Below, in pieces: positions 62,955-64,000 of a DNA stretch of 64,000 bases (position 1 is the stretch's first letter; each line of letters begins with the position of its first letter). Location of the stretch: positions 1,116,001 through 1,180,000 of the forward strand of contig NZ_JH992941.1 in assembly GCF_000315485.1 (NCBI RefSeq), written 5' to 3'. The stretch is from Bacteroides oleiciplenus YIT 12058. Lineage in GTDB: Bacteria > Bacteroidota > Bacteroidia > Bacteroidales > Bacteroidaceae. The translations under genes were made by a program, and so were the position numbers. The notes below the pieces were generated by a model that saw only the letters and a program-made list of their open reading frames with translations, did no database searches and had not been told where the DNA came from.

Positions 62955-62997
62955 ACTTACCGCAAGACGTACATAAGTCTTGCAGTAAGTTTTTTTG
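62953..62997 (+). terminator. Rho-independent terminator of the ATPase gene
   Basis: AACTTACCGCAAGAC pairs with GTCTTGCAGTAAGTT with one mismatch (8-bp loop), followed by a run of T. It begins at the stop codon. Confidence 0.85.
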
Positions 62998-63025
62998 AGT
63001 TTAGAGGTGAACTAACCGGTGTAAT

Positions 63026-64000
63026 TTATCCTATTATCCACTTACTGCCCGGTATGAACGAGATAATCTTTGCCGTTATGTAGCAACTGATGAATGTACT
63101 TATTGCAATACATGGTATGGCGGCAACGGTGGGCAGTTCCAGCGTTTGTTTGAACACTGTTACCCACAGCCCAAGCCAGAATATGTGCATGAGGTACATG
63201 CCATAGCTGAGTTTCGACATTTCTGTTATAATCTGTGGAGCTTTCGGACGGTTTATGCATGTGAACATAAGGAACGTGCCTGCTGTGAGAATCACACAGT
63301 TGATTGTACAGAAAGCCCATCCTATTTCTATTACCGGCGTGGTATGAAGTTCTCCGGGGATGGCTTGGATGTAGAATGAGTAAATGGTCAATGCAGCTCC
63401 GACAATCATTAAAATAGTTCCTATAGTGAGACGTTTCGAGCGGTTCCATGTCAGGTGCACGCGTATGTAATGTGCCAGTACGAGGTATCCCAAGTAGCCT
63501 GAGAAGTACCACAGCATATGATATTCATTCCAGAAACATTGTCCCCACACTTCACCGAACCATCGGTTGAAATACGGCATGCATGTTGATAACAGGAATA
63601 ACCCTATAAAGAAACGTTCTTCTTTTGCTGTGGCTTTCTTCAGCCATGGCGATATGATGGGTATAAATAAATAGAGGCTGATAAGAGGATACATGAACCA
63701 CAGGTGTCCGGCCAATGTTGGAAAGTTCAAGAATATTCGCGACATGTCTTTGAATGATGTTTCTCCATCTATCTGCCCCCACAGCAGTGGCAGGGTGCTG
63801 TATAGTATCATGAATATGAAAAATGGCGGTAGGATGCGCAGGCAGCGCTGGCGGTAGAATTGCCATGAGGTCTGTTCTTCTTTCATGGGTACCAGAAGAA
63901 AGGCGGAGACAATCATGAAGAGCGGCACTGCCATGCGTGAAAAACCGTCGTACACAGCTACCCACAGCCTATCGGTTTCACTGGCTAAATAGGATTGTGG
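63026..64000 (-). CDS. Acyltransferase 3 family membrane protein (5' end cut by window)
   Basis: 325 codons are present and the frame is still open at the right edge, so the N-terminus is missing. The visible protein is polytopic, with PLFMIVSAFLLVPM near its start and repeated helices (IVGAALTIYSFYI, CVILTAGTFLMF). This pattern fits the acyltransferase 3/OafA-like family, which acylates surface polysaccharides or similar targets. The first catalytic His/Arg region lies outside the window. Substrate unknown. Confidence 0.85.
   Translation of the reverse strand, partial: PQSYLASETDRLWVAVYDGFSRMAVPLFMIVSAFLLVPMKEEQTSWQFYRQRCLRILPPFFIFMILYSTLPLLWGQIDGETSFKDMSRIFLNFPTLAGHLWFMYPLISLYLFIPIISPWLKKATAKEERFFIGLFLLSTCMPYFNRWFGEVWGQCFWNEYHMLWYFSGYLGYLVLAHYIRVHLTWNRSKRLTIGTILMIVGAALTIYSFYIQAIPGELHTTPVIEIGWAFCTINCVILTAGTFLMFTCINRPKAPQIITEMSKLSYGMYLMHIFWLGLWVTVFKQTLELPTVAAIPCIAISTFISCYITAKIISFIPGSKWIIG

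Overview
The window looks like a Bacteroides (phylum Bacteroidota) chromosome. It has SusC/SusD-type outer-membrane genes, a hybrid two-component regulator, many secreted glycosidases with lipoprotein signals, and start-proximal promoters with the TAnnTTTG -7 box typical of Bacteroides instead of an E. coli -10. No rRNA, tRNA, transposase, integrase or CRISPR array was found.

Left edge (1-2.5 kb): the tail of an unknown gene, a flavin-reductase-like protein and a SulP anion transporter. Centre (2.6-45 kb): one large polysaccharide utilisation locus (PUL). In order it holds a hybrid two-component system (HTCS) regulator, a TlpA-like protein, SusC and SusD, a reverse-strand GH43, a GH97 gene, an eight-gene operon (GH31, GH43, GH43, GH97, GH43, GH31, GH27, GH43), a three-gene ECF-sigma module, and a GH51-GH43-GH43-GH43 group. 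This gives 14 glycosidases: eight GH43, two GH97, two GH31, one GH27 and one GH51. All look exo-acting. There is no obvious endo-xylanase and no SusE/F-like surface protein. The set suits removal of arabinofuranosyl, xylosyl and alpha-galactosyl side chains from a heavily branched glycan such as complex arabinoxylan. That substrate is inferred.

The main discovery is regulatory. Five PUL promoters carry the same cassette: two direct copies of about TATCTAAAATTGAAA exactly 21 bp apart, with the proximal copy starting 36-37 bp upstream of the -7 box. Two weaker cassettes occur before the TlpA gene and in the empty DNA after it. This is a strong candidate operator for the AraC-type domain of the HTCS and it defines a regulon. 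Two secreted-enzyme genes next to these operators have been reduced to a signal peptide plus a short fragment (an esterase and a GH2 beta-galactosidase).

Right part (45-64 kb): mostly housekeeping and small regulators. It has rubrerythrin, NadB, a TPR/HTH regulator with a divergent stand-alone HTH relative, a LytTR protein with a degenerate receiver, a small gene graveyard, a BACON-like lipoprotein, dihydrolipoyl dehydrogenase, PBP4, a CoA-transferase, MiaB, a DUF234-type ATPase and the 3' part of an acyltransferase gene.

Several intergenic gaps hold short arrays with a 22-bp period but different core words, and two hold 68-70 bp palindromes sharing a core. Neither kind is explained by the genes.
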